A stretch of DNA of 64,000 nucleotides from Clostridia bacterium (lineage in GTDB: Bacteria; Bacillota; Clostridia; Oscillospirales; CAG-272), in assembly GCA_017463865.1 (NCBI GenBank), contig JAFTOI010000007.1:18861-82860 (forward strand), given 5' to 3'. Positions within the stretch are counted from its first letter, which is position 1; each line of letters starts with the position of its first letter. Positions 28,156-36,229 of the stretch are shown here, in pieces. Both the position numbers and the translations under genes were made by a program. Under the pieces are notes generated by a model that was not told where the DNA came from, searched no databases, and saw only the letters and a program-made list of their open reading frames with translations.

Positions 28156-28342
28156 CTACATCAGCCGCCGATTCAAGCAGGACACCGGCAAAACATTCTC
28201 CGCCTACCTGCAGGATGTGCGCATCGACAACGTCTGCCGCCTGCTGGCCAACACTGACCTGCCCGTCGAGGCGGTCGCCAATCAGGTCGGCTACACCGAC
28301 ATGAAGCACTTCCACCGCCTCTTCCGCGAACGCATGGCATGA
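28154..28342 (+). pseudogene. C-terminal remnant of an AraC-family regulator
   Basis: About 62 codons matching the second helix-turn-helix of AraC proteins (YISRRFKQDTGKTFSAYLQD to MKHFHRLFRERMA). It is a clear paralogue of the C-terminus of the regulator at 28557-29402, with many shared residues and diverged third positions. The N-terminal domain and first helix-turn-helix are missing and no ribosome binding site is seen, so it is probably non-functional. Confidence 0.75.
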
Positions 28343-28380
28343 CGCCCCGCGCGGATCGGATGATGCTCAGACAATAGAAA

Positions 28381-28405
28381 GATCGTGCCGCCGGGCGGCA
28401 CGATC
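28381..28405 (+). terminator. Hairpin with short T-run
   Basis: Stem GATCGTGCCGCC/GGCGGCACGATC followed by TCTGTTTT, after the AraC remnant. It may be the surviving terminator of the lost gene. Confidence 0.6.
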
Positions 28406-28495
28406 TCTGTTTTGTGCGCGATCAGCCCTATTGACCCGTCAGGGGGACGACTATATACAATTTATAGGCGTAATATATCCTCCGCGCAATTTTCC

Positions 28496-28524
28496 TTGAC
28501 AAGAGACAGCCGCCATGCTACAAT
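28496..28524 (+). promoter_or_regulatory. Promoter of the AraC-GH78 operon
   Basis: TTGACA, 17 bases, TACAAT. It places transcription start near 28531, which rules out start codons before 28557. Confidence 0.8.
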
Positions 28525-28556
28525 GGAGAAAACGCCGTGTGAGGAGGAGAGCCGAT

Positions 28557-29402
28557 ATGCAGCGGCACGATTGGAAATACCCGGACTGCTTTGCCCTGTC
28601 AATGTCGGTCAACGCAAATATCGAGCTGCACCGGCACAGCTATTTTGAGCTGGTTTACGTTCTTGAGGGAAAGGCGAAACACCACATCAACGGCACTGAC
28701 ATGCTGCTCGCGGAGGGGGACTATTTTGTCATGGACACCACTGGCGTACATGGGTATCGGCCCTGCCCGGGTGAGTCCTTCCGCATCATCAATTGCTGCT
28801 TCTACGGCGAATTTCTCGACGCTTCCCTGGCCAGTGCCGAACGACTCGATACCATCATCGAACATCCGCTTCTCGGCTTTTGCGCAGACCAGCTGCGGCT
28901 CCGCCCGACCGAGACCATCTTCCGCGATGACGGAATCCTGCGCCCCCTTGTCGAGCAGATGTTCCACGAATACACCACCCGCCAGCCAGGCTATCGCGCA
29001 GCTATCCGCGCGCAGCTGCTCTACCTGCTCATCAGCCTGCTCCGTCGTGCGGCCGAGGGTGAATCGCCCGACGCCGGCCACGCGCTGACCCACAGCGCCA
29101 TCGCCTACATTGAGAAGCACGCCACCGCGCACTGCACCCTCGAGGACGCGGCTGCCGCCCTCAATTATTCCCCGCCCTACCTTAGCCGCCGCTTCAAGCT
29201 CGACACCGGCACAACCTTCTCTGCCTATCTGCAGGATGTCCGCATCAAAAACGCCTGCCGGCTTCTGGCCAACACCGACCTGCCAATCGAAAGGATCGCC
29301 AACATGGTCGGGTACAGGGATATGAAGCATTTCCACCGCATTTTCCGCCGCGCCAAGGGGCAGACACCCCGCGAATACCGCACGGCACGGAACATCAAAT
29401 AA
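28557..29402 (+). CDS. AraC-family transcriptional regulator
   Basis: 281 residues. An N-terminal cupin-like sensor (HRHSYFELVYVLEGKAKHHI, then DYFVMDTTGVHGY) is followed by a double helix-turn-helix at about 185-281 (CTLEDAAAALNYSPPYLSRR, ERIANMVGYRDMKHFHRIFR). The ATG at 28557 has GAGGAGG. It is 16 bases upstream of the GH78-like gene on the same strand, so it probably controls that glycosidase in response to its sugar. Confidence 0.9.
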   Translation: MQRHDWKYPDCFALSMSVNANIELHRHSYFELVYVLEGKAKHHINGTDMLLAEGDYFVMDTTGVHGYRPCPGESFRIINCCFYGEFLDASLASAERLDTIIEHPLLGFCADQLRLRPTETIFRDDGILRPLVEQMFHEYTTRQPGYRAAIRAQLLYLLISLLRRAAEGESPDAGHALTHSAIAYIEKHATAHCTLEDAAAALNYSPPYLSRRFKLDTGTTFSAYLQDVRIKNACRLLANTDLPIERIANMVGYRDMKHFHRIFRRAKGQTPREYRTARNIK

Positions 29403-29418
29403 AAAGGAGACCACCGCC

Positions 29419-31506
29419 ATGTTCACCCAAGCCAAGCCCATCTGGATCAAGGGCAGATCGAACGAGCTCAACGTCCAGACCGCCTTCACCTGCACCGTCG
29501 ACAGCCGTCCCGGCCTGACCCTCCGGCTCACCGGCGCTACCTACTACCGCGTCTTCGTGGACGGCCGCTTCGTCCACTACGGCCCTGCCCGCGCCGCACG
29601 CGGCTGCGCCCGCGTCGACGAGATCGCGCTGCCCGAGCGCGGCCCCGTCGCCCTCTGCATCGAGGTCATGGGCTACCGCTGCAACTCGCTCTCGACCGCC
29701 AACCAGCCGTCCTATCTGCAGGCCGAGATCGTCGTTGGCGGCGAGGTCATCGCCTTCACCGGCCGCGACTTCGTCGGCCGCCTGCCGGGGACGCACCTGC
29801 AGAAGGTGCAGCGCTTCTCCAAGCAGCGCCACTTCGGCGAGGTCTGGGACTTCCGCACCCGCCCGACCGATCCCGCCCTCGGTGAGCCCGCCGAGACCGA
29901 GGTACTGCCCCTTGACCTGCGCTACCTCCCCCGCGCCGTCGCCATGCCCGAATACCGCCGCTCCCCCGACGCCGCGCTGGCCATGCACGGCACCACGACG
30001 GTCGATCCCGAGGCCAAGGTGAAGCTGCGCCAATACTCGGGCACGATGCCCGACGGCTGGGGCTTCTTCGATGAGTCCGAGATTGAGCACCTCCCCTTCC
30101 CCGCCTTCCAACGCCTTGTTCAGCATCCGTCCGACACACCTGCCTCGCTCCCGCTTACACTGAAAGCCGGCGAGTATGCCATCATGGATCTGCGCCAGGT
30201 CTACGCCGGCTTCTTCAGCCTTGCCCTGACCGCCAACGCCGAGAGCGACTTCATCCTCGCTTTCAGCGAGGCGTCGCCCGAGGGCCGCTTCGAGTTCGTC
30301 CGCATCAATATGCATGCCGTGATCGAGTACCTGCTCGCGCCCGGCGCGTATGACCACCTCTCCTTCGAGCCCTACACCGCCCGCTACGCCATGATCGCCG
30401 TCACCGCAGGTGAGATCGAGCTCCGCTCCCTCTCGATGGTCGAGCTGGAGCATCCACTGCCCGATGCCCCCTCGCTGGGCGACGCCGAGTTGGACAAGAT
30501 CTATACGGCCGCGCGCCGCTCCTTCGCCCACAATGCCGTCGACATCTTCTTCGACTGCCCCTCCCGCGAGCGCGCAGGCTGGCTCTGCGACAGCTACTAC
30601 ACCGCCCAGGCGGAGTATCACATCCTCGGCAAGGTCGACGTCGAGCCGGCCTTCCTCGAAAACTTCCTCCTCCGCCCCGATGAAACACAGCTGGGGAACG
30701 GTACCATCCCGACCCCGCAGGCCGTGCTTCCCATGTGCTACCCCGGCGACCCGAACGGCGAATACATCCCGCAGTGGGCCATGTGGTATGTGCTGGAACT
30801 CGAGCAGTACCTCAACCACCGCGCCCCCGACGCCGACCGTGCCCGCTTCAAGCCGCTGATCGACGCACTGATGGCCTGGTTCGCCCAGTATGAGAACGAA
30901 GACGGCCTGCTCGAGAAGCTGCCCGGCTGGAACTTCGTCGAGTGGTCGAAGGCCAACCAGTGGACACAGGAGGTCAACTACCCGACCAACATGCTCTACG
31001 CCGAAACCCTCGAATGCTGCGATAAGATCTGGCACGGCGGCGAGACGGCCCGTGCCAACGCCATCCGCGCGAAGGTGCGCGAGCTGTCCTTCGACGGCGA
31101 ATTCTTCCGCGACCACGCCTACCGCGACGAGACGGGCAAGCTGGTCAATTATCCCGACATCTCGGAGGTCTGCCAGTACTACGCCTTCCGCTTCGGCGTC
31201 GCGGACAGGGACGACCCGCGCTATGCCCGCCTGATGCACACCATCCGCACCACCTTCGGCCCGCACCGCACCGACGCCCTGCCCCACATCGAGAAGGCTA
31301 ATGCCCTGATGGGCGTCTACCTGCGCCTCGAGCTGCTGCAAATGTGGGACGAGCGCGACCTGCTGCTCTCGGACATCCGCGGCTTCTTCGGCGGCATGGC
31401 CGACCGCACCGGCACCCTGTGGGAGTACACAGCGGTCAAGGGCAGTCTCGACCATGGCTTCGCCTCCTACGCCGCCGTTGCCCTGTGGAACGCGGTAAAG
31501 GGATAA
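29419..31506 (+). CDS. GH78-like alpha-L-rhamnosidase family protein
   Basis: A 695-residue predicted glycosidase without signal peptide. The N-terminal beta region (FRVDGRFV-like segment at YYRVFVDGRFVHYGPA) is followed by an (alpha/alpha)6 catalytic domain with IFFDCPSRERAGWLCDSYYT, where GH78 enzymes carry their acidic D..ER motif, and W/H-rich barrel motifs to the end. It probably removes rhamnose or a related deoxysugar inside the cell. AAGGAG precedes the ATG. Partner of the AraC gene upstream. It could belong to an unclassified relative of GH78. Confidence 0.8.
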   Translation: MFTQAKPIWIKGRSNELNVQTAFTCTVDSRPGLTLRLTGATYYRVFVDGRFVHYGPARAARGCARVDEIALPERGPVALCIEVMGYRCNSLSTANQPSYLQAEIVVGGEVIAFTGRDFVGRLPGTHLQKVQRFSKQRHFGEVWDFRTRPTDPALGEPAETEVLPLDLRYLPRAVAMPEYRRSPDAALAMHGTTTVDPEAKVKLRQYSGTMPDGWGFFDESEIEHLPFPAFQRLVQHPSDTPASLPLTLKAGEYAIMDLRQVYAGFFSLALTANAESDFILAFSEASPEGRFEFVRINMHAVIEYLLAPGAYDHLSFEPYTARYAMIAVTAGEIELRSLSMVELEHPLPDAPSLGDAELDKIYTAARRSFAHNAVDIFFDCPSRERAGWLCDSYYTAQAEYHILGKVDVEPAFLENFLLRPDETQLGNGTIPTPQAVLPMCYPGDPNGEYIPQWAMWYVLELEQYLNHRAPDADRARFKPLIDALMAWFAQYENEDGLLEKLPGWNFVEWSKANQWTQEVNYPTNMLYAETLECCDKIWHGGETARANAIRAKVRELSFDGEFFRDHAYRDETGKLVNYPDISEVCQYYAFRFGVADRDDPRYARLMHTIRTTFGPHRTDALPHIEKANALMGVYLRLELLQMWDERDLLLSDIRGFFGGMADRTGTLWEYTAVKGSLDHGFASYAAVALWNAVKG

Positions 31507-31519
31507 GGTCAGCGCAAAA

Positions 31520-31556
31520 AACGGCACGAAACCATTGGTTTCGTGCCGTTTGCTTT
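31520..31556. terminator. Bidirectional terminator
   Basis: Perfect 14-bp stem AACGGCACGAAACC/GGTTTCGTGCCGTT with a 3-base loop, TTGCTTTT on one side and a run of A on the other. It serves both the GH78 gene (+) and the zinc-ribbon gene (-), which converge here. Confidence 0.85.
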
Positions 31557-32689
31557 TAATAGTCTTTCGGCTTGCCGCACTTCTCGCATTTCTGCCGGAA
31601 CAGCCCGCGGAACTCGCCGCCGCAGTGGCGGCAGAGGCCCTGCTCTTGTCTCAACACCTTCTGCAGTTCAACAAGCCGCTCACGCGTGACCGGCTCGTTC
31701 AGATACACGATGTCAATGTAAGAATCATCATACGGAACAGTCGTGGCAAAATAAACTGCCGAGCCGCAGATCATGGTAACCCCCATGAAAATATCCAGTA
31801 CTCTGTCATCCAGCGAGAGCGATGGGTAAACAGAATTGGCATGCGCACTGCTCGAAGCCTTACGCCCATCGGCACACAGAAGCTTTGCAAACAGACCGCC
31901 GTTTTCCGCTGAAAGCAGCTCGAGCAGCTGATTTTGTTTTTCCGACAACGCCGGAAAGCGATCCAGCAATTGCTGGGCGACCAGCCGTCCTGCCGGAACG
32001 ATCTCTCCGGCCAACAGCTTCTGCTCGTAATCCACCGCAAGCGCACAGAAGCAGTCTGTAATATCCGGCGCCTGCAGGAGCTGTGTCATCTGGTCGGCAG
32101 GCATCGCCATGGTCAGCCAATGGGAAAAAGGGTCGGCCGTATACAGTACCTCCTCTTGCCCAGGGGCAAGATAGGTACGGTCGGTGATGAAATCATCATA
32201 TCCATACAGCTGCAGCGTCGTATGGCTGAGCGGCACCTTGCGCATCTCGGTGCCATAGGACTGCCAGAAGGAACGAAAGAAATTGCGGATGATTTCAGGA
32301 TCGGGACAGAGGGTACAGGCATTTTTCAGGCAATCGACCGTCTGACGTGAGAGCGCATAGGTGATTCGTTGGATCGTCCGCATCACAAACGGCAGCCGCA
32401 CGATCCCCCACCAGCCCCGCCAGTCGCCGGGGAACTGCTTTGTGAGGTCGGTGAAGACATCGAGCGCCCGCTTGTATTCGCCGAGGCGCAGCAGCGTCTC
32501 CGCATTCTCGCAGAGCCGCTCCAGCTCAGCCGAGCCGGTCACCACCTCAACCGTGCCGGTGACCGCCTGCACCTTCTGGCGCAGACGCTCCATCGAATAT
32601 TTCACGCCGCAGTATTCGCATACGGCGAACTCACCGCCCGCCTCAATGGTCAGCGGGCCGTTGCAAAGGTCACAGATCAGCGCTTTCAT
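31556..32689 (-). CDS. Uncharacterised protein with zinc ribbons at both ends
   Basis: A 377-residue protein. The N-terminal TFIIB-like ribbon (ICDLCNGPL and AVCEYCGVKY) and C-terminal ribbon (CRHCGGEF and KCEKCG) bracket a helical region with a TPR-like segment (LLRLGEYKRALDVFTDLTKQFP) and a central domain of unknown type. Two zinc sites at the ends suggest nucleic-acid or protein contacts, but no function can be given. Second gene after the E2-like protein, gap 12 bases. Confidence 0.6.
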   Translation of the reverse strand: MKALICDLCNGPLTIEAGGEFAVCEYCGVKYSMERLRQKVQAVTGTVEVVTGSAELERLCENAETLLRLGEYKRALDVFTDLTKQFPGDWRGWWGIVRLPFVMRTIQRITYALSRQTVDCLKNACTLCPDPEIIRNFFRSFWQSYGTEMRKVPLSHTTLQLYGYDDFITDRTYLAPGQEEVLYTADPFSHWLTMAMPADQMTQLLQAPDITDCFCALAVDYEQKLLAGEIVPAGRLVAQQLLDRFPALSEKQNQLLELLSAENGGLFAKLLCADGRKASSSAHANSVYPSLSLDDRVLDIFMGVTMICGSAVYFATTVPYDDSYIDIVYLNEPVTRERLVELQKVLRQEQGLCRHCGGEFRGLFRQKCEKCGKPKDY

Positions 32690-32701
32690 AACGATTCTCC
32701 T

Positions 32702-33598
32702 TTACTCCACATCCTCAAGCACCTGCTCCGGCCGCTCGTTGAGCACCTCGGGCGCCTGGATATACCGCTTGAGCATCTTCAGCGCCGAGGCGTAGTAGTA
32801 CCCGTCACAGATGCGTTCGTCGGTGACGGCCTTGATGTCAACAAAGCGGCGGCGGTTGACCTTGCCCTCGCGGTCGATGGTGTTGACCGTATACTTGGTG
32901 CCGTAGGAGAGGAAGACCGGCAGGTTGCCGAAGTCGTAGATGTGGTGGTAGATCGGCTTGATGCCGAGCGAGCCCATGCTGGTGATAATCATCGAACCGT
33001 GGAAGGGGCTGACATTCGTCAGCACGCGGGGCAGCCAGCCCATATAGTCGAGGGCGAAAAGCGCCCACACGATGAAGCGCAGGATGATACCGGGGAAGGA
33101 AATGAGAATCTTGGCAACCGTGTCAAAGAAGGTCTCACCGTCGACCTTCGCGGCCTCCTCGACGGTGCGGTTGAAAATCTCGTAGACCTCGTCAACGGTG
33201 GCATTGGGCGGGAAAACGACCTTAATCATGGTGTCGCGGCCCTCGAGGGACATCTCCTTTTTGACGGCCATGACGATCTCGATATTGTTACGGGCGTAGA
33301 TCTTCTGCCCGTTGATGAAGCGGTTGACACCCGGGCGCTGGGAGATCATGCGCACATAGGCGGCGAGGATGATGTGGAGCAGGCTGAAGTTGGTCATGCC
33401 CTCCTTGACCTTGGCGCGCACCATCTTGTCAGCCTCGGTGATGTCGAAGTTGTCAGCGAAGGTGTTCTGCGCGTCGGAGCGCCTCTTCATGATGTAGGGC
33501 ATCACGCGCTGCATCGGCGGCAGCGTACGCAGGCGGCGGCCATCCTTGCGGTCGCCGAAGCGGCGCTTGTACTTCTTCGGTTCGGTATTCTGGCTCAT
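32702..33598 (-). CDS. E2-like acyltransferase-fold protein lacking the catalytic His
   Basis: A 298-residue protein resembling the catalytic domain of 2-oxoacid dehydrogenase E2 (chloramphenicol acetyltransferase fold), with LLHIILAAYVRMISQRPGVN, ITSMGSLGIKPIYHHIYDFG and the terminal KAVTDERICDGYYYASAL. Active E2 proteins read DHRxxDG at the last motif; here residue 261 is Glu, so the catalytic His is absent. There is no lipoyl domain and no pyruvate dehydrogenase gene nearby. A hydrophobic stretch near 165-190 may associate with the membrane. ATG at 33598 with GAGG. Confidence 0.75.
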   Translation of the reverse strand: MSQNTEPKKYKRRFGDRKDGRRLRTLPPMQRVMPYIMKRRSDAQNTFADNFDITEADKMVRAKVKEGMTNFSLLHIILAAYVRMISQRPGVNRFINGQKIYARNNIEIVMAVKKEMSLEGRDTMIKVVFPPNATVDEVYEIFNRTVEEAAKVDGETFFDTVAKILISFPGIILRFIVWALFALDYMGWLPRVLTNVSPFHGSMIITSMGSLGIKPIYHHIYDFGNLPVFLSYGTKYTVNTIDREGKVNRRRFVDIKAVTDERICDGYYYASALKMLKRYIQAPEVLNERPEQVLEDVE

Positions 33599-33638
33599 GT
33601 TTTCACCTCGTTGTTAAATTGGACACATCTATATACAA

Positions 33639-33667
33639 TTATAGTGGAAACTGTCGAGAAAATCAAG
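33639..33667 (-). promoter_or_regulatory. Promoter of the E2-like/zinc-ribbon operon
   Basis: TTGATT, 17 bases, TATAAT on the minus strand, about 40 bases before the ATG at 33598. It diverges from the barnase promoter. Confidence 0.7.
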
Positions 33668-33725
33668 GGGGAACGGAAAAAATGTCCGAATTCCGAGCAA
33701 TTTACGGATTGATCCCACCGCCGCA

Positions 33726-33754
33726 TTGACTTTTGGCGCGGTTTGTGATAAACT
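33726..33754 (+). promoter_or_regulatory. Promoter of the barnase-dut pair
   Basis: TTGACT, 17 bases, TAAACT, with TGTGA before the -10 (extended -10), about 35 bases before the ATG at 33791. Confidence 0.65.
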
Positions 33755-33790
33755 ATGGATAACTGATCATACACAAAGAGGTTTACCTGC

Positions 33791-34471
33791 ATGAACAAAA
33801 CGAAATTTTTCGCACGCTGGCTGGCGCTTCTGCTGGCGTCTGTCCTTGCCCTGACGGGCTGCGGCGCTGTCGGCGACCTGGTCGAGCCGTATGAGGAAGA
33901 GCTGGGTGAGCTCGGCAGCGCGCTGCTCGATCAATTGCTCGAGGTCGACGCCACAGCCGAAGACACGACCGTACCTATCCCCGAAACGACCACAGCGCCG
34001 AAAACCACAAAGGCACCTGAAACCACACAAGCACCGATCACAACAAAAGCGCCTGAAACCACACAAGCCCCCGTCACAACAAAGGCCCCCGAAACGACCA
34101 CAGCCCCCGAGACGACAGCCGCTCCGGTCATCGACCGCGACGGCAGCTACACCTCGAAGGAGGACGTGGCACTCTACCTCAAGACCTACGGCGAGCTGCC
34201 CTCGAACTTCATCACCAAATCCGAGGCGCAGAAGCTGGGCTGGGTGAGCAGCAAGGGCAACCTGCACGACGTCGCGCCGGGCAAGAGCATCGGCGGCGAT
34301 AAATTCGGCAACTACGAAGGGCTGCTCCCGAAGAAGAGCGGCCGCCAGTACTACGAATGCGACATCGACTACACCGGCGGATTCCGCGATTCCAAGCGCA
34401 TCGTTTACTCCAACGACGGCCTGATCTACTACACCGACGACCACTACGAGACCTTCACGGAGATCAAATAA
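33791..34471 (+). CDS. Barnase-type guanyl-specific ribonuclease lipoprotein
   Basis: 226 residues. A lipoprotein signal ends at Cys24 (LALTGC), a Thr/Pro/Ala stalk of KAPETTQAP-type repeats spans about 55-115, and a barnase domain fills the C-terminus: [53 protein letters not shown]. The catalytic Glu, both Arg residues and the His of DDHY match barnase, so it should cleave RNA outside the cell while tethered to the membrane. No barstar-like inhibitor gene is seen in the window. It is translated with the dUTPase gene, one base downstream. Confidence 0.93.
   Translation: MNKTKFFARWLALLLASVLALTGCGAVGDLVEPYEEELGELGSALLDQLLEVDATAEDTTVPIPETTTAPKTTKAPETTQAPITTKAPETTQAPVTTKAPETTTAPETTAAPVIDRDGSYTSKEDVALYLKTYGELPSNFITKSEAQKLGWVSSKGNLHDVAPGKSIGGDKFGNYEGLLPKKSGRQYYECDIDYTGGFRDSKRIVYSNDGLIYYTDDHYETFTEIK
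33982..34125 (+). repeat. Thr/Pro-rich stalk repeats in the barnase lipoprotein
   Basis: Repeated units encoding [12 protein letters not shown] and ETTQAP variants form the extended linker between lipid anchor and enzyme. Similar stalks are common on surface lipoproteins of gut Clostridia. Confidence 0.8.
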
Positions 34472-34472
34472 C

Positions 34473-34901
34473 ATGAAAATCCACATCAAATACCACAACC
34501 CCGCCCTCGAGCACATCGAAAAGCTGAAGGTCGGCGACTGGATCGACCTGCGCGCCGCCGAAACCGTCACCCTCCGCGCCGGCGAGTACCGCATCATCTC
34601 ACTGGGCGTCTCGATGCGCCTCCCCGACGGCTACGAGGCCCACATCGTCCCCCGCAGCTCGACCTTCAAAAAATGGGGCATCATCCAGGTCAACCACATG
34701 GGCGTCATCGACAACAGCTACTCCGGTGACAACGACATCTGGGGCATGCCCGTCCTCGCCATGCGCGACACCGTCATCTCCCTCAACGACCGCATCTGCC
34801 AGTTCCGCATCATGGAGCGGATGCCTGCGGTGGAATTCGTCGAGGTCGAGCAGTTAGGCGGGCCGGACAGAGGCGGGTTTGGGAGCACGGGGAGTAGGTG
34901 A
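34473..34901 (+). CDS. dut: dUTP diphosphatase (trimeric dUTPase)
   Basis: A 142-residue dUTPase that hydrolyses dUTP to dUMP. Motifs in order: DWIDLRA (motif 1, slightly atypical), VPRSSTF (2), [13 protein letters not shown] with the catalytic Asp (3), [10 protein letters not shown] (4) and [10 protein letters not shown] (5). The start lies one base after the barnase stop, with GGAG inside the barnase gene. The pairing with a secreted RNase is unexpected; a shared nucleic-acid salvage or defence role is speculation. Confidence 0.93.
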   Translation: MKIHIKYHNPALEHIEKLKVGDWIDLRAAETVTLRAGEYRIISLGVSMRLPDGYEAHIVPRSSTFKKWGIIQVNHMGVIDNSYSGDNDIWGMPVLAMRDTVISLNDRICQFRIMERMPAVEFVEVEQLGGPDRGGFGSTGSR

Positions 34902-34904
34902 GGA

Positions 34905-35110
34905 AGACCTTGGGACTTTGCCACAAACCCCACCAGAGGGACTTTTCGAGAACCGAACTGCCCAAAGGGCAGTTCCCAGGGAGATTGCCTTCGGCAATCT
35001 CGGAAGTCCCTCTGGACTCTTCAAAAGCTTTCACGCACGCATTCGGAACGACAATTTACAATTTGTTCATACGCATCAACTGGCAGCCGCGCTGAGGCGC
35101 GGCGACCGCT
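34905..35110. repeat. Dispersed repeat B, inverted copy
   Basis: Reverse-orientation relative of 35195-35408, sharing ACAAACCCCACCAGA, the hairpin around TTTTCGAGA, CTCTTCAAAAGCTTTCACG and GCATCAACTGGCAGCCG. One stem arm differs on both sides, so pairing is kept. An extra piece of about 50 bases with two small hairpins sits in the loop. No gene is seen in 34902-35411. Confidence 0.75.
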
Positions 35111-35131
35111 CACCTTGCATATAGACATAGA

Positions 35132-35177
35132 AAATGGCTTCCGGCTCGCCGCCATGGGCGAGGCACGGAAGCCATTT
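35132..35177. terminator. Nested hairpin between the repeat B copies
   Basis: Outer stem AAATGGCTTCCG/CGGAAGCCATTT with an inner CTCGCC/GGCGAG stem, followed by CAATTTTTC on the plus strand. It probably ends the barnase-dut transcript. Confidence 0.6.
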
Positions 35178-35194
35178 CAATTTTTCTGTACGCT

Positions 35195-35408
35195 TCTTAT
35201 TCCAAAGTTACTTGGTGCACTGACCGGTCGCCGTCCTTCGGACGGCTGCCAATTGATGCGCAGATGCGAGCTGTGCGCTTCGCCACCCTAAACCAAATCA
35301 GCAGGAAGTCTTGTAAAAAAGCGTGCCTGAAAGCTTTTCGGGAGTCCAGAACCCCTTTTCTCGAAAAGGGGTTCTGGTGGGGTTTGGGGCAAGGCCCCAA
35401 GGTCTTTA
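35195..35408. repeat. Dispersed repeat B, copy 2
   Basis: Same orientation as 7320-7567, including GGGAGTCCAGAACCCC, the hairpin around TCTCGAAAA, GGGGTTTGGGGC and AAGGTCTT, and ending beside the stop codon of 35412-36041 exactly as copy 1 ends beside nahK. Confidence 0.8.
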
Positions 35409-35411
35409 TCC

Positions 35412-36041
35412 TCACCTAACCTCCCTGAAATCCTCCGCGAACTGCGCAATCAGTTTCGCAGTTCCGTCGATGCCGAGGAGGGAGGAGTCGAGGGACATGT
35501 GGTAGTTGTCGTATTTGCCCCATTTTTGGCCGGTGTAGAAGTTGTAGTAGTTGGCGCGTCGCTTGTCGGTTTTGGCGATGAGGTCGCGGGCGGCCGACTC
35601 GGAGAGGGAGTGGCGCTCGGCGACGCGGGCGATGCGGGTTTGGAGGTCGGCGTAGATGAAGACGCTGATGCGGCGGGGGTGGTCGCGGAGGACGTAGTCG
35701 GCGGAGCGGCCGACCATGACGCAGGAGTTTTCCTCGGCGAGGTTCTTGATGATGTCGCACTGGGTGATGAAGAGGCGGTCGTTGATGGGGATATCGTAGC
35801 TGACCGAGGCGCCGCTGCTGTAAATGTTGGAGCCCATGGCGAGGGTGTAGAGGAGGCTGTTGGTCGCCTTCTCGTCGGCCGAGTGGACGATGTTGGCGTT
35901 GAGGCCGCTCTTCTGGGCGGCGAGGGTAATGAGCTCTCTATCGTAGCAGGCGATGCCGAGGGAGGCGGCGACCTTTTCGCCGATCTCTCGTCCGCCGCTG
36001 CCGTACTGGCGGGCGATGGTCACAATTACTTTTTCGTTCAT
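35412..36041 (-). CDS. Cytidylate kinase-like family protein
   Basis: A 209-residue P-loop protein of the cytidylate kinase-like group: IVTIARQYGSGGREIGEKVA holds a Gly-rich phosphate loop, CYDRELI and the later VMVGRSADYVLRD and RISVFIYADLQTRIARV follow, with DKRRANYYNFYTGQKWG near the end. Relatives are common in gut Clostridia and their substrate is unproven. ATG at 36041 follows AAGGAG; longer versions of the frame extend upstream of the promoter at 36106-36134 and are rejected. Confidence 0.85.
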   Translation of the reverse strand: MNEKVIVTIARQYGSGGREIGEKVAASLGIACYDRELITLAAQKSGLNANIVHSADEKATNSLLYTLAMGSNIYSSGASVSYDIPINDRLFITQCDIIKNLAEENSCVMVGRSADYVLRDHPRRISVFIYADLQTRIARVAERHSLSESAARDLIAKTDKRRANYYNFYTGQKWGKYDNYHMSLDSSLLGIDGTAKLIAQFAEDFREVR

Positions 36042-36105
36042 GTCGAGCGTTCTCCTTTTCGGGAATTTTTCGGCGAAACAGTCTTTCCGCCGTTCCATTG
36101 GTATT

Positions 36106-36134
36106 ATTGTATCACAAAAGCGGGGTTTTGTAAA
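36106..36134 (-). promoter_or_regulatory. Promoter of the cytidylate kinase-like gene
   Basis: TTTACA, 17 bases, TACAAT on the minus strand, with TGTGA before the -10. It diverges from the promoter at 36167. Confidence 0.75.
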
Positions 36135-36166
36135 GCGGTTTTGTAAAAAAATACAGTCACATCCTC

Positions 36167-36195
36167 TTGACGCCGCGTGCGGGACGTGGTACAAT
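36167..36195 (+). promoter_or_regulatory. Promoter of the hypothetical gene at 36230
   Basis: TTGACG, 17 bases, TACAAT, with transcription expected near 36202, shortly before the AAAGGAG site of the gene. Confidence 0.75.
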
Positions 36196-36229
36196 GGGGA
36201 CAACCAAATCCCGAAAAGGAGACCCCACC

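Noticed and set aside
29395-31527. A 710-codon open frame on the minus strand opposite the GH78-like gene
   Set aside because: It mirrors the plus-strand gene in a GC-rich region; the plus frame has a ribosome binding site, family motifs and an upstream regulator, while the antisense protein is low-complexity Val/Gly/Ala.
32702-33598. Annotation as a pyruvate or 2-oxoglutarate dehydrogenase E2 component
   Set aside because: No lipoyl domain, no catalytic His and no partner subunits in the neighbourhood.
33982-34125. Possible tandem DNA repeat or CRISPR-like array in the barnase gene
   Set aside because: The repeats are in frame and encode a Thr-Pro stalk; unit lengths and sequence vary as in surface-protein linkers.
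36042-36203. N-terminal extension of the cytidylate kinase-like gene
   Set aside because: It lies partly upstream of the promoter at 36106-36134 and lacks family similarity before MNEKVIV.
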